From: Dastarcus helophoroides
Taxonomy: Eukaryota > Arthropoda > Insecta > Coleoptera > Bothrideridae
Assembly (NCBI GenBank): GCA_028583605.1
Contig: CM053327.1
Location: 17,533,629 to 17,597,628 of the forward strand
DNA length: 64,000 bases
Reading direction: 5' to 3'
Position 1 is the stretch's first letter; every line of letters begins with the position of its first letter. Shown in pieces: positions 33,701 to 48,700 of the stretch. The notes beneath the pieces are model-generated. The model saw only the letters and a program-made list of their open reading frames with translations, searched no databases and had not been told where the DNA came from. Made by a program: the position numbers and the translations under genes.

Positions 33701-36700
33701 AATAACAACCTAGTGACTCCCAATAAGAATTTTTTCGGATGAAATTTCAAAATTTCGAAGTTAAAGGTGAAATTCCAAAGTAATTTATAAACTTTAAAGT
33801 TCTAATAATAAATCAAAATTATTAATCAAAAATCTAAATTTTAGGACAAAAATTAAAAACGAAATTTGAAATTTATTAGTGCAAGTAACGACAACTCGAG
33901 TTTAAGTAGAAATTTTATAAACTGACAAAGGACAACTAGTAAATTCCCAAAAAGAATTTTTCGAACTTAAAATTTCCAACTTGAAGTCGAAATTCCAAAA
34001 TAACTCCGTATTATAAAAAAGAAGTGTTCGAACTTTCTAGAGAAAAGCTCGACATTTCATAAAAGGTAAAAACTTGGAAAAAAATGTCGATATTTCTAGA
34101 AAAAAAAATAAAAAACAAAGGCTAAAACAGAATTTTACAGATTAAACACAAAAATGTACAAAAAAAAATTGAAATTTTTAAAAATAAATCGAAATTATTA
34201 ATCAGAAATCGAAATTTTAGTAAAACAAAGTGTAAACATGAATTTTGGGAAAAAGCGAATATTCGAAAAAATAATCAAAACCTAAAAAAAAAACTTCTCC
34301 AGTTATCGATGACAACCATCAAAATATCTAAAAACATGTGGAAAAGTCGAAAGTCGACATTTAAGAGAGGGGGAAAATTTGAAAACTTTGGAAAAGTTTA
34401 AACTAAAAATTTCGAGAAACTAATAATTAAAAAGGATTCTTGAAAAAGCTGAAATAAAAAAATGTTTCATTTTATCACCCAAAAAAACTGGCAATTTATA
34501 GAATAAAGTTTGCAGATTGCGTTGGACATTTGGAAATAAAAAAAAATCGATATTTAGAAAGAAATTGTCTTGCAATTTCTAGCAGGAGATGTCGATACTG
34601 CAAAAATCAGTTTGGAGAAAAGTAGAAATTCCTGAGGAAAAAGCAAACACTGAAAAAGCTTTTTTCAAAATGACCTGGTTAGTGTATTTTCAATTTTATC
34701 TCTTTTCTTGAAACTTCGTCTTCTTTCAAATTAACATAAACATTTAAATTTATAGAAAACAATATAAATTCAAACTAAAAATTTTGTGAAAAAAGTCGAT
34801 ATAAAGATTAAAATCAAAATTAAAAAAAAAAACCACGATAATTAGACAAATCTTCAATTTTTGAAAAGTTAAATTATCTAAAAAAAACTTAAAATCCGGA
34901 GTTTAAAATAAAACTGAAAGTGTAAACTTTTAAGAAAGTCGAATTTTCATAAAAAAAAATTACAAATTTACAAAATTACAGAGAGGAAATTTTGATAGGG
35001 ACCAAATTTCAAAATGAGGCCCTATATTTGAACAAACTGAAGACTAAAAAAAAATCGATGATTTGCTTTTAAATTCGAAACAAACATTTCTAAAACAATA
35101 TCATAATTTGTAACAAAAAGTTGAAATAGTGAGTTTAGTCGAAATCTCAAAGGAAAATAAATAAACAAAAAATAAAAACTGTAAGTTTAAGCTCAGAATT
35201 AAAAAATCACAAATTCAAATAAAATTGTTTAAATATCCATAAATAAGTCTCTCAAAAAAGTGATTTAAAATAATAAAATTTTAATATGTATATTGTATAT
35301 TTTCGTTTGTGCTTCCGTACACGACACTACTTTATTTTCGAAATTTACGACGCGAGTAGTCGAAACTTATTAAAAACATCAAATTTTCAAAATTTCAAGT
35401 TGGAGTTCGAAATTTTCAGAAAACAATTTATCTTTTAAGAATAATTAAAGTTATTTTAATAAAAATATTTTTGAGTTTAAAATATAATCTCGAAATTTTG
35501 AAAAAATATTCCACGATGAAAATTAAAAAAAAAAACAAATAATATGAAAATTTCTAGGCAAAATCAAAGTTGAAGAGTACAAGAAAGAAATTTTAAAGAG
35601 AACATGAAAACTGAAAGTGTAATATCAGGAATTCTGAGAAAAAAGTCGAAATTTGTAAACGTTAAAAAAAAACTTGGGGGCAGTTACAAAAAAATCAACC
35701 CAAACTCGACCCCAAGGAATATTCGATTCGGTAACGAATTCTTATACGAATATTCCGTTCAATCTGAATTCCCATCCAAAGCATCTATTAAAGGTGTATT
35801 CACGAGGTGTAGCTGTTCATTCATTAGTGTAAATTGTCGCGACTGAAAATATTTGTGGACCTCTACACAGGGATGATCTAAAATTCGATGCACAAATTTT
35901 AGGAGCCTATTTTTGGGATCAAAATAAAACTTTTTCTTTCTATAAACATGGGTCCTAAAATGCACCCCCTCCGAGTTATAGTGCTCGTCTCCGGTATTTA
36001 TGTGCAGAAGAATGAAGGGTTGTATCGCGGAGGAAGTGGGGCATCTTCAATATTTGTTCTAAAATAATTATTACAGTTAACTAAAAAATTTGTGCCACCC
36101 AAGTTTAGATATATTTAAATTATGATTCTTTTAATAATATTCTCCTTAGTTGAACACGATTTTCTTGCAAACAGTTAATTTTATTAAAAAAATGCAAGAG
36201 ATCAAAATTTTAGATTTTTCCACGGCCAACTAGATAACCCGTATAGCTTCCAAAAAAGTAAGATACCACCTTGTGTTCACGCTTATAAGTTTATGTTGTG
36301 TATCTATAGGCGGATCCACATCTGTAAAAAGTTGTGTTGTGCGTTGTATTTGACACAAGTAATGAGGTTATGTCCACAGTATTTGTCTCATAGTCAAAGG
36401 TTTTTGCATTGCATTTGAAGAGTTTACGATGCAAATCAACGGATTCGGTGAAACAACAGACAAAATAATTAGGCAACAAAATAACTGACATTGTGAGGAT
36501 CCACCTTAACAATCATTTTGCGAAATTTGATCTTTCTGGACGTTTATTTCTGACAACAGCATTGCGCATAGTATGGAAATTAAGTGATGTCTGGACCTTA
36601 TAAAAAGCATTACACTTAAGAGCAACTAAATTTGTTAATACTAGATTTGCCAGGCCAAAAATTTTGGAAGCCATAGACACATAGCCATTCACAAATATTT

Positions 36701-39700
36701 AGTCTGAACAATTTACACTAGTAAATGAACAGCTAGACCATTTAGAAACACCTTTATTAGCTTTGGATGGGATTCGGATTAGACAGAATATCTTTCTGGA
36801 TCCATGCAGATGGTTAGGATAACCACTTCCAAACAAGCTACTGATACAATTCGCCAACGATGCCTGAAAAGCAAACCCTGGTCCGATAATACCTAACAGT
36901 TGATCATTGCAGATTATTTAACGTGTTTCATAGTTTTTGTTATATGACAAAGCCGTGGAGGTTCTATGAATACATTTAACAGTTGCAGCAATGTAATCAT
37001 TTGTATATCAATAGAAAATAATTTATATATAGGCGGAAAGGTGAAATGTATACGAAACACCAATTGTTCTGTCGATTAAATGTCGTAAATTTGTCCCTGC
37101 ACCAATTAAAATTTATTGACTGATCTAGGTCTTATTAATAATATTTAGAAATAAGAACAGTAGCCAATAGAATTGCTAATTGGTTGCATTTGAATTTTAT
37201 GTAATACTATTTCGTTAATTTCACATTACATTTTCAGTTATTTTTTTATGGTATATTAATTCTGTTACAGGGGAAAAATGCTTAAATCGTAATTTATATA
37301 TTTGAGATATTGACAAAAAAATTGCTCGTATTTTAATAAATAATAAAAACTTAAGAATGCTCATGTAAAATTCCGTTCATTTTACAGACGGAGCACTCAA
37401 GATGTATCGTGGGGGTGTATAGTGTAAAATGCAACGGTGACTTAAGCTCATTTTCTCAAAAGATGACTTAAGTAGTTTTACCCCTGAAACTACATAATTA
37501 TTAAGGTATTGCATATAACTCTATTACAAAAATAAAAAATAAACTACTGTAAATTTGGTGAATTTCCAATTTTTCAGCATGACTAGTTTCGGAGTCGATA
37601 ATTATTTTAATGAATTTAATTTGTATTTTAAATTTTAACTTTTTCTAAATTTTGAATTATTATGAGATCGCGTGATGTAGCCCTCCGATCGCACTAAAAT
37701 GTTCTGTTTCCTCCCAACGTCTCAGCTGGCTATGGTTAGTCTGCCGTGATTACTGTGTTACGTGTAATTAATAAACAGGTGCTAACTCCGAAAATATTAA
37801 TTTAAATGAAATACTGTGAAGGACAAATTTGATTTGCATTCTATCCTTCATGTAACTAAAGTTTTTTATTTGAAAAAAATTAATACTATATAGGTCATTA
37901 AAGCTTTAAAAAGCAAGCATCTGTTTTTACATACAATTTTTTTCTCAGCAACTATTACAATATAAGGAAAACCCTACAGTTCTTCGATAGTCTATAATCC
38001 AGTATCTACTAATCCTATTCAAATCTAAATTTTATCTTTAGAAACCTAGACAATCAAGAAGAGGAACGGTCATTTCTTGCAGATTTTGAACTGTACCTTT
38101 AAGACCACTAAATCGAAAATTATAAAAAATATTTTAGAATCTTTAAAGGAATTTCTTCCAAATGATGCCCAATACGATATCTTAATTGAAAACCCGATTT
38201 TACCGTGACCAAAAGTACTAATTCATCTTAATATGACTTTTTTTTTGTAATCGCTGACTGATTTTATTTGCATAGGTTAGCGAGAACTAACATTGCTAAA
38301 TTTCAAATTTCTACGTTGTACAGTTTTCGAGAAAAATCTCTCTGTGGCAGACAGACACGATAGTTTTATTATAAGGGTTCCGCATGTTCCTTCTAAGCTA
38401 CCGAACCCTAAAAATTCAAGCTTTAGATATTTGAGGACATTAAAAAAAATAATAAACTCGTAAGATAAAAAACATTTCGCTGAATATTTAGAAAAAATTA
38501 AAAATTTAAGTTAAAATATCGAAAATTAAAAGTCAGTTCAGAAAGTCAAAATTTCGAGTTTAAAATCCGAAATACGGACTAAAATGGTAACTGAATCTTA
38601 AAATGTTAAAAAAGTAAAAATGTTGAAATTAAATTTAAAATTCGATAGTTTCAGATAATAAGCAAAAATCGAAAATAATGGAATTCTAAGAAAAAATCGT
38701 AATTTATAAAAAAATTCAGGTCTAAACTAAACATGTGAGAAATTACTAAATTTCGAAAAAAAATACAAATTACTAAATCTCGAAAGTAAGTTTGAAATTT
38801 TAAAAATAAAGTCAACATTTTTTTAAAGCAGAAATTTAATCTTTGATTCGAACTTTTAGGGACAATTTCATATTAAAAAAATCCAAAATTTTGAGAAAAA
38901 AGTGGACTTTACGCTCCAATTTTTGGCTTGGGAATCAAAATTTTACGCAAAAGAAACGTAAAAAAATTAAAATTATAATAATGGAATAGTCGAAAAGACT
39001 TTGAATGTATCGAAAAAGTCGAGCACAAATTGAAATTTTAAGAAACAAGTGGAAATTTCGATATTAAATTTCAAAAAACAACTAAACACTTCTAGAAAAA
39101 ATCCAAATTTTGAGTTTAATTCCGGGAAAGGAAATAAAGTGTGAACCCAAAATTTAAAAAAAAAATCTCAAAAAAATCTGGAAGTTTACAGAGAAAAATC
39201 GAAATTTCGAGATTAAAATCAAAATTCGATGGACAAACTCATAGCAAAAGTGAAATGGGCAGCTTCTCTATTAGTTATAGTTTTTCAGGGGCTCTCAATA
39301 TCATTGTAGTGCTATTTGGCAAAATTATGTTTTCAACGATTTAAAAATAGTTTTGTTAACTAATTATATCATATGACAAAAATAATACTAACGTTAATAA
39401 CAATCAATAATCAACAAATGCCCCTTTTTAAAATGTTTCGATTTTTTGTAGGTTAGAATTAATTAGCATCGGTCATGGCCTTTTGGACTGGAAAACGGAT
39501 TCAAAACCAAATATTTAATTTCTCTTATATTGCCAGTTCCACTTCTTACGATGCGTTTACACTAGACACTTTATTCCGTCTCTGACATAAAATATATTTT
39601 CTCTCTGACGTAAGTGTCAACTATCCTCCCAGCTGTGTAGATAAGTTTCGGATAGCTTCTCTCAGGATAGTTGACACTTATATCAGAGAGAAATGTACAG

Positions 39701-42700
39701 AATAAAGTGTCTAATCTAAAACGCACTCTTACTTGAGAAAAACTTCTCTTTCGTCTCGGGCTTCTCGCGGGGTGGACGAATCGCAATGCGCATGCGATGT
39801 GCATTTAAGCGTCAACAAGTCTAAATTCTGTCATTAATTAGCTGGCAGAAATCGGACCCCCCCCGGATGACTTAGGATAAGAATAGGGAGTATAACATAT
39901 ACGCCCAAAAGGAATAACTGGGTCATTTTAGGTCATGGTATTCAGAAAATTGCGCAAATTCCAAAAATGTAATAATATCCAGATGGTTCAATTTTAAAGT
40001 GATATTAAAAATAGTTTCTTGAAAAGAATTCATAATAACAGTTTGAAATGTTATCTTCACAAATTAAAAAAAAAAGTGTACCATGAATTTGTCTCAACTG
40101 GTATAAGTAGGTACTTATTAAATGTTTTGTTCAATATCAAGTGTGTATAAACCCTTTGTGTGAAACACTTCCAACGGAAGGCGAGTGGTGATCGAGAAAT
40201 CTGCGGCCTAAGTTTAAATTTAACATATTTTCACACGAAGTTAATCTACCGGGAACAGTTATTATTAAATAAAACAAAAATGAGATAAACGGTGGTGTTA
40301 ATTATTTCTCACGAATGTATTGACGCTGTTTAGTATAAATAGCCGCAGCCAATCAACAGCACATTACGAACTAATGAAACACTCAGTTAACCAGTTGTGT
40401 TAATACTTACATATCTATATCTTTCACTTTAACTACTTTGCCAAAAGTACCTTCGCCCAGTGTGCCAAGAATTTTATCTGAAATGTAACAACATAAGAAA
40501 TTAAAATAAAATCTAACCCAAGACCGAGGCAAATAAAAGCGAAATTTAACAATGAATTTCAAAAAGTGAACAAGAACTTTTAATTGCCTTAATCTTCCTC
40601 TTTCGTAAAGATTTATTCAACTTTAACGTAATAATGGCATGCAAATAATTTTTAAAATTTTAGTCCAGTATTTTCTGAACAACTCTTTCGTATCCTAACT
40701 AAAGCAGCCTACGATTTCTACAATTTCTTAGTCTGCTTATTAATTATTTGTTAAATGTTGATCGTGTGTCTTGTGAACCCAAAAATGATTTGATCGAATA
40801 AGTATATACATTTATTTTCCTACAGGAGTTAAAGACGGCTTTTCCACCACATCTCTGGTGCTGCTTTCATTATTTGACTTGCAAAATTAAAATTTGTTAT
40901 GCAGTAAAAAAGATTTTCTTAGCATGCTATACATAATACGTTCATGCTATAAAGGTGTAATCGATCAAAAAGGATATCTTTTAAGTCAAGGACAACTTGA
41001 TTGCACCTTAAACCTACGAGGCCGTTTAAATTAATTGCAGCATAAATTTAGAGGTATCCGTTTCTTAATCGATTTAAGAATTGCACACCATTGAAAGTTA
41101 TTTATATACTAGGTTGCAGTGAGTTAGGTATTGATGAGTTTTTGGTCATGTCGATACATGGTCATATAATAAAGCGTTCAGGTGATTACAAGATTTAATA
41201 AAATGGTATCATGGATGACTTTCATTTTAATTGCGTTTAATTGCTGGCAGTAGTATGTATGTTATCCAAAAATCAATTGAAAGCAAACCTCTATACACTT
41301 CGTTTTAAATAGATATTTCGTGGATGAAATGAATTTTATGTCAAATAATCCCTTTTTTGTTGCGAACTTTTCAAAAATATTACTTATGGTGCGTTTACAC
41401 TAGACGCTTTATTCCGTATTTTGCTCTTTGACATAAAATATATTTTCTCTCTGACGTAAGTGTCAACAATCCTCAAAGAAGCTATCTCACCCCAGCTGGG
41501 TAGATAAGTCTGCTTCTCGCAGGTTAGTCGACACTTATGTCGGAGAGAAATGTACGGAATAAAGTGTCTAATCTAAACGCACCCTTATATTTAACAATTC
41601 ATGTCATGAATGTTCATCTACATTAATAAAATCGAAACGTCCAAGTGTCTGCCTGTCTGTCGACTGATCTTTTGTACGGGATAATCTCGAAAATGGCTGA
41701 ATCGATTTTAATGAAACCTTCACTAAAATGTAGAGTATTTCTAGGGGTACCTTTTAAGTTATATATTTTTTCAGTAAAACTCAACCGTTCACTTCTAAGA
41801 ACACAAATCTGCTAATAATTTTGAGGTTATAACATAAAACTTATAAAAGAGAAATCAATCCGCAATGTATATGGGTAATATAACATTGTGCGCCACCTAC
41901 AATCCTAGATGGTACTAGAATAAGGAACGCGAAGCTCTGAATCTACTTTCTGTTAAAATCAAAGAACTTATTCTATTTTGAAATATGACGTTATTGGACC
42001 TTGAGCAGACAAATTCGAGGGGATCAGCTAGTCTTTAATAAAAGCGAATAAATCGGTTTACCAAGTTCGAGGGGGTGCATCGACGGATTATTTCATTTCT
42101 TGCAATAAGCAATAAATTACTTTTTCAAAATTAAAAATCTGACGTCAGCAATTTAAAAAAAAATTAAACGAGTTACAGAACAACAATTTTAAGGAAAAAG
42201 TAATGCAACAAAATGTATATGAAATACTAGGCTCCCATTAGAACTTTGTACTTTGAAAATTTTGATGGTGGTAAAAAGGTTCGTGTTCTACATATCAATT
42301 TTATTCAGAAAAATATATTTCTTTTGAAATCTTAGGAGATGAAATTTCCAACAAGATAATTGGACGATTTTTGCAGAATGGAACCAATCGCAAATAGCAG
42401 ATAATTACAGATTGACAATAATTTATAAATTAAAAGTATAAATAAATATATACTGGATAATAACATATTTTGACTTTAAATATATAAATAGAATGTATTT
42501 ATTTCTACTTTATCAAAATTAATATATCTACTGAAATTTTACGTTTTTGTGGATTGGCTCCTTCTTGCAAAATAACATTCTGTACATTTCTGTACAAAAA
42601 TCAAAACCAATTTCGAGGAAAAATCAAAATTTCCAGAAATATTAAATGTCACACTTTGAGAGAAAAGACGAAATTTCGAAAATATGGTAAATTTTGCAAC

Positions 42701-45700
42701 TCAAGGTAAAGAAAATTACCGAAAGACAAATCGCTGCTGCACGTGTAAAAGGGGTTAAGTCAAACTTTCGTGAAAATGAGTTCAAGTCGTTTTCGTAATT
42801 TTGAAGCTACTGTCGTTGTTTAAAGGAAGCTAATTCATTTTGAGTACAATTAACTGTCTGTCTAATTGGGCTCATCAGTCAAAAGTCAAAAATCTAAGTC
42901 TTAAGTATTGTGCAAACTGAGTTATGTTGTTTTCTCCAATTTTATATATTTTTAACTTAACCCCTTTTACACGCGCAGCAGCGAAATGTAAAGATGAAAC
43001 ATTCAAAAAACGACGAATTTAAAAAAGGTGGAATTTCAAAAAAATAGTAGAATTTTGAATATCAAATCCAAAATTCTAAATGGATTTTTAAAAATATTGA
43101 ATATCGAAATTTGAGAAAAAAATCAAAATTTCAACAAAAAGCCAAACTTTAAGAAAGTTTTAGAGGTTCAGAGAAAAACTTGATATCAAAAAAACTTGAA
43201 AATTTTAAGAAAATAAGTCGAATTTTAGCACATCAAATCGGAATTTAAAAAAAAAGTGGATTTTGAAAAAAATTAAACGAAATTCCGAGAAACGAGACGA
43301 ATGTTGCAAAAAATCTGGCGAATTTTGAAAAAAAATGAAATTTTTACGCGGAAGTCGAATTTTGAGAATAGTCAATTAACACGAATTATTAACAAATAAT
43401 CATAATTTTGAGAAAAATATTGATTTAAAAGTTGAAACTTCCAGGAAGTCGCACTTGCGAAAAAATATTGTCTTTTTGGCAAAAATTTCGAAATTTCTAG
43501 AAAATTACAAATTTCTAGAAAAATACGAATTTACAAAAAAAGGAGAAATTTTGAGAAAATGATGGAAATACCAAGAAAAATTTCGAAAATGGAAAAATTC
43601 GAAATTTATCCGAGAAAGTTACATTTTAACTAAAAATGTTGAATTTTGCGAACAAAGTACAAATTAAACAAACAAAAAATCGTTGAAAAAAAAACCCAAA
43701 CTTCATAGAAAAAGGTGAAAATTGAAGAAAAAATGTAGATTTTGAAAATAAAATCTAAATTTTGAGAAAAATTTTGAGTGGGAAGTTGAGATTTCCAGAA
43801 ATATAAAGGGCTCGGACGTTGGGATAAAAATAAATTTCGGAAATATAAGGATTTTGGGAAAAATATCGAATTTTCCTCGAATTTCGAGGACAAAAATGAA
43901 AAAAAAAAGTCGAAAGAAAGATCAAAATTACGAGAAAAAGTTCTGAATTTCGTAGAAAAAGTAGAAAATTAAATAAAAAAGAAATTTACAAAAAAAGCTG
44001 AATACTTTTCTGAAAATTTCGGGCCTCAGCTTGAAATTTGAAAATGCATACATTTTTTTCAAAAATAAATTTCTACTAATGGCGACTACAATTGCAAAAT
44101 TAATGCAATGGAGTGTTCACCAGCGGCAGCAGAAACAAAAAAGAAAAGTGACGTTTGGCTTATTTGTTAAAAATTTGGAATATTTTCGAAATCTCGACGT
44201 TTGCTCAAAACTGAAGGTTGGCACTTTGGGTTTTTAATTTTTTTTCTAAAATTTTCGCATAAATTTCAACATATACAGTTTTGTTTATTAATTTTATTCA
44301 ACATTGCTGCGACCCAGTTTAGAAATGTTACATAAAATTAGTAAAAATAATGTTTCCGACAAATAAGAGTCCACCATGAAGAATATACGGTTACTTCTCC
44401 GAATTTCGGAAATATTGTTGTTGAGGGATTTGTTACTTTTAATTTGGATATTAAATTTGACCTTTTTCTCCAGATTCCAAGCTTTCAGTTCTCAGTTTTT
44501 TTGTAAAATCCGTCTTTAAACTTGAAATTTTGATTTTTCTAAAACATTGACTGTTTTTCAAAATTTAGACTACATCTGAATTGTCAATCTTTTTTCTTCA
44601 AATTTTCAAGCTTTTTTTTTATTTTAATTTTTTTCCAATTCTGCGACTTTTTTTCGAAATTTCGAATTTTGACCCAAAAATAATAGGGATTTTAAAAATT
44701 TCGGAAAAAAAACTAGAAAATCATAAATTAAATACATATACTCAATTTTTTACGTTTGTTTCACTTTCTCATAGACTGTATTTCTCTCTATTTTTAAAAT
44801 TTCGTCTTTTTTGAAAAATTTTGATTTACGAATTCTAGTTCTTTATTTTCAAAAAAATTGAATATAAGAATCAAAAAGGCTAACTTCTTTTTCTTCTACT
44901 TTCGAAATGAAGACTGTAATTTTTAATTTTACGCTTTTTTCATGAAATTTTCAGATTTTTTAATTTTCCAGTCTTTTTAAATTACAGTAACGTCCGCTTA
45001 TTACGACCAATCTGTAAAGTACTCCAGCTATTTATCGTTTAAAATATGAATTTCGAACCCATGTCTCTTAAGGTTACGTTATAAGCGGATATCTGCATAT
45101 TCCAATTTTGATCTCTCTATGTACCCTTTACCAATTTCGAAAAATAAATTTTTCAGAATTTTACTTTATTTTCAAATACTTCTACCTTAATCTCGAAAGG
45201 TTCATTTATTTTTTTTAAATTTCCAAATTGTATTTTCTGGTAAATTCAGAGTTTTTTTTTTGACTGCGATATTAACTACAAAATTTCGGTTTTCTGTGTA
45301 AATTTTGGGTTTATTTCAAAATTTCCACTTTCATTTTAGTTTCAAGTTTACACTTTGAATGTTTACATTTCTTTCCCAAATGTTTCTAAAAAATTTTTTT
45401 GCAACGAATAACATTCTTTAGAATTCTTTATGAATTTCAATTTGAAGCTCAGAGGGCTAAGCTTTTTTCGCTGTAAGTTTTTACTTGTAAATTTTATCCA
45501 AATTTTAAATTATTTTGGCGAAATTGAGAGTTCACGTTCAAAATTTCAAGTAACTTTTAAAAAATGCAGTTTTTTCGGAAATCAATTTTAATTTCGAGAA
45601 TTTTTTTTATTCATGTTGGCATTTTTTAAACTTCCAAATAAAACTTTTTTAGTCATGAAAGAAATTCCGAAATATTAAAAAATAGTGATGATAATAAATT

Positions 45701-48700
45701 TTCAATGGCAGCCGCACTAAACCAAAAGCCGCATTTGCCCACCCACCCATGTTCTATACCATTTTTTGCGTTTTTTTTTTCAAGAGATTACTTTTGTTTT
45801 CCATTATTATCCGATATTTGATTATCGAAATCGGGTCCTAATTACTTCTAATAATTGGAGATGTATCGAAGTTGTTCGGGTGTTCAATTGAAAATGTGAT
45901 CAAGTTGGCTATGAAAACTTCTCACGTTTTTAACAAATGTCTTAAACAGGTGATCAATGGCTGACAACGGCAATACTTTAATACATTTGAACTACTGTCA
46001 TAACAAACTGCTGATGGAAAACCCAATGATCTTGGTTAATATCACTCGCGAGTGAATCACTGTTTGTGTATCTCATAAATTGAAATAATATTTCGTCAAA
46101 GAAACTAACTTTCTAAAGGATTTTCTTTTGCCTTCCTTAATTCTAACCTCTTCTTCTAACCTCAAAGTGACACGACATATCAACCAAAACAATCAATGTC
46201 AGTAATTGCATGACTTTTTCGCTACGTCCTATTGTAACACCACTTGATGGTTTTTTTAATTGAACACCAGATATACTTAATACATTGAGGGATAAACTCA
46301 GACTCGAGAGATGTTTTTCTAATAAGATAAATCTTTTGTTGATTGCAGTTCTTTGCACCCACTAAACTACAATAACTGAACCGAACTTTTGTCACCATTA
46401 CCCATTTTCGTTTTAAATAACGCATCTCATTTCGTTAGCATGGGTAAAAGCGAAAATTTCATAGCACTCTGTGAAAACTCACCAACATTTCACTGAAACC
46501 TAGTAACCTTTTTCCATAAAATTGTCGTAAAATGTAAAAATATAGATGATTTGAATTGAGGTGTGCGTATAACGTCAGAAACCTATCAAAAAAAAATCTA
46601 CATCTAAAATCTAAATCAGTTGTTTAACTACTTTTAGTTTAATCAAATTTGATTTAATTTAACCTAAAAAATGGTTTCTTGTCAACAAAATGGTTAAAAA
46701 AGTAGGGATAACGTCATAACACTTTTTTGCCATCATTTTGATCAAATTACTTGATCGCGAATCAAATAGTCATATTCACTATTACGTTACATACTAGGAA
46801 TTTAGAATTTTTGCCTTTTAACGATATTTGAATAGTGCATGCATCATTATGTCGAGATGCGATCTTTAACTCCTGTAAAAATAACTAAATTTTGGACTGG
46901 ATTTTGAAAAAAGGATATACTAGACCAATTGGGACCATATAATAAGAATCTATGGTGCCAGTATATCCTCGGCTGAAAACAGAAAGGTAATTGTAATAAA
47001 TACTGGATGGGACGTGTGGGATTATGAGAATTAGACTTATCCAATTATTATCTAAGTGTAACAAATTGTAGTATTCACGAACATCGGTCTTGAAGAATGT
47101 CTCCCGAACGGTATATGAGATGGCCTTCCTCATCATCTTCCACCGATGGTGCACGCGAGCTCTGCTAGAGGGCGTTTCCGTCAGCATCGTCATCACCATC
47201 ATTCATCACAGGGTACGTCATTGTAACGGTCGTCGTCGATCAGGGATCAGCATCGAATGATCATCGTCATCAGGGGCATGGTCAATTCATCCAATGGGGG
47301 ATCATCATAGTTGGCGCCAAAACAATGGAGTTGTGTGTGGCCCAATAAGCAGACAGAGGAAAGGGCAAACGGATTTGCCAAATCAACAATCATTCTCTTT
47401 AACGGTACAAAATATGCACCAGAATATATAAACAGATGAAGGCATATGAGGGATATAAAGGATATGTGGAGGTCTTTTGATTATTTATCTTTAGAGAGCA
47501 AATCTATTTGTGGACATATCACTAATCGACCGCCCTGCCCCGATATACCTTCTCACTGTTCTGTGCACTTGGGATATTTTTGTAAACACTCTCCAATAAA
47601 GCGACAATTTTAAAAGTGCTCATGTACGTGCATATTAAAACACTCAAGGTTATGTCAATCTAAGTATAATCAAAGAAGATATGTTCCGTTATTAAAAACA
47701 TAATTAAGATTTGCATAGGTTCCATGTAATATGACATATTGCTGTTATTATATAACTATTTTAGAGTAATCAGCTGTTATAATAATAGTATAATCCATTG
47801 TTTAAATAAAAAGTTTTTAAAAAGAACCAAAAAGTATTAAAAAAATGTCTCCTAGTTTCATGCAGATTTAACTTTTTGTCAAAATATAAGTTTATACTTT
47901 TCCATTTTCAATTTAATGTTCTACAATGAAACAGTCCGAATTTGCTAAAAGTCGAAAACATTTACAACCACAACTGGTTCCGTCCTGCCTTGGACGAGAA
48001 CGAAAAACCGGTTGTGGTTGTAAATATTTTCGACTTTTAGCACGTTTGCACTGTTTCACTACAGAACATTTAATTAACATACTTGTTTAGTTTAACATAC
48101 CTAAATGCATGTCGCGCCGAGGACGCTTGTATTCAGTGGAAATTGGTATGATGCAAATCCAGAATACAAGAAAATTAAAAGTTGCCTCTACACAGTGACC
48201 TTTGTAACCCTTTAGGGTTACATGGTACTTCTGGTTGCTATGCTTTCTATTTTTATATTTTTCTTGAAATTTGGACTTTACACTCAAAATTTTTTACTTT
48301 GTCTAGAGATTTTGATTATTGTTTCGAAAGGACTTTTAATATCGATTTTCTGTTCAGAAATTTTAGATAGTTATTTTGAAAGTTTCAATATTTTAACAAA
48401 ATTATCTAAAAAATAGTGAAAACCGAAAGTTTAAAATTAAAATTTTTAGAAAAAACCATATTTCGAGAAAAACTTAGATTTATAATTTTTGTTTAATTTG
48501 TTTGTTTCTCCTCGTAAATTTCGAATTAAAACTCAAAATTGCCACCTTTAGTAGAAATTTTGATATTTCTTTTAGAATTTTGACTACAATTTTGAATTGT
48601 TTACTTTTTTTATCGAAATTTCCAACTTTTCCAAATTTCGAGTTTTTTGTTTCAATTAATGTCGCCTTTAATTTCTACATTTCGACTTGTTTCTGCGTTC

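Larger units (their letters stand above)
31810..40410 (-). other. Doa intron 4 (8.6 kb), repeat-filled
   Basis: Holds array blocks 32330-33280, 33535-35660 and 38420-39240, a piggyBac-like MITE (33283-33530), a pair of inverted repeat copies (35724-36800), a Harbinger-like MITE (39549-39728) and AT-rich unique-looking sequence. The minus frame 36291-36512 and other frames inside show no motif. Confidence 0.6.

Noticed and set aside
46847..47202. 105-codon minus frame with many Met/Thr residues
   Set aside because: It is an out-of-frame shadow of Doa exon 3, whose correct frame encodes the conserved [10 protein letters not shown] segment.
48087..48287. Minus frame ending [14 protein letters not shown] before a GTATGT donor, considered as a Doa alternative first exon
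   Set aside because: Its donor phase does not match the phase-0 acceptor of Doa exon 3; joining gives a stop or a wrong frame.
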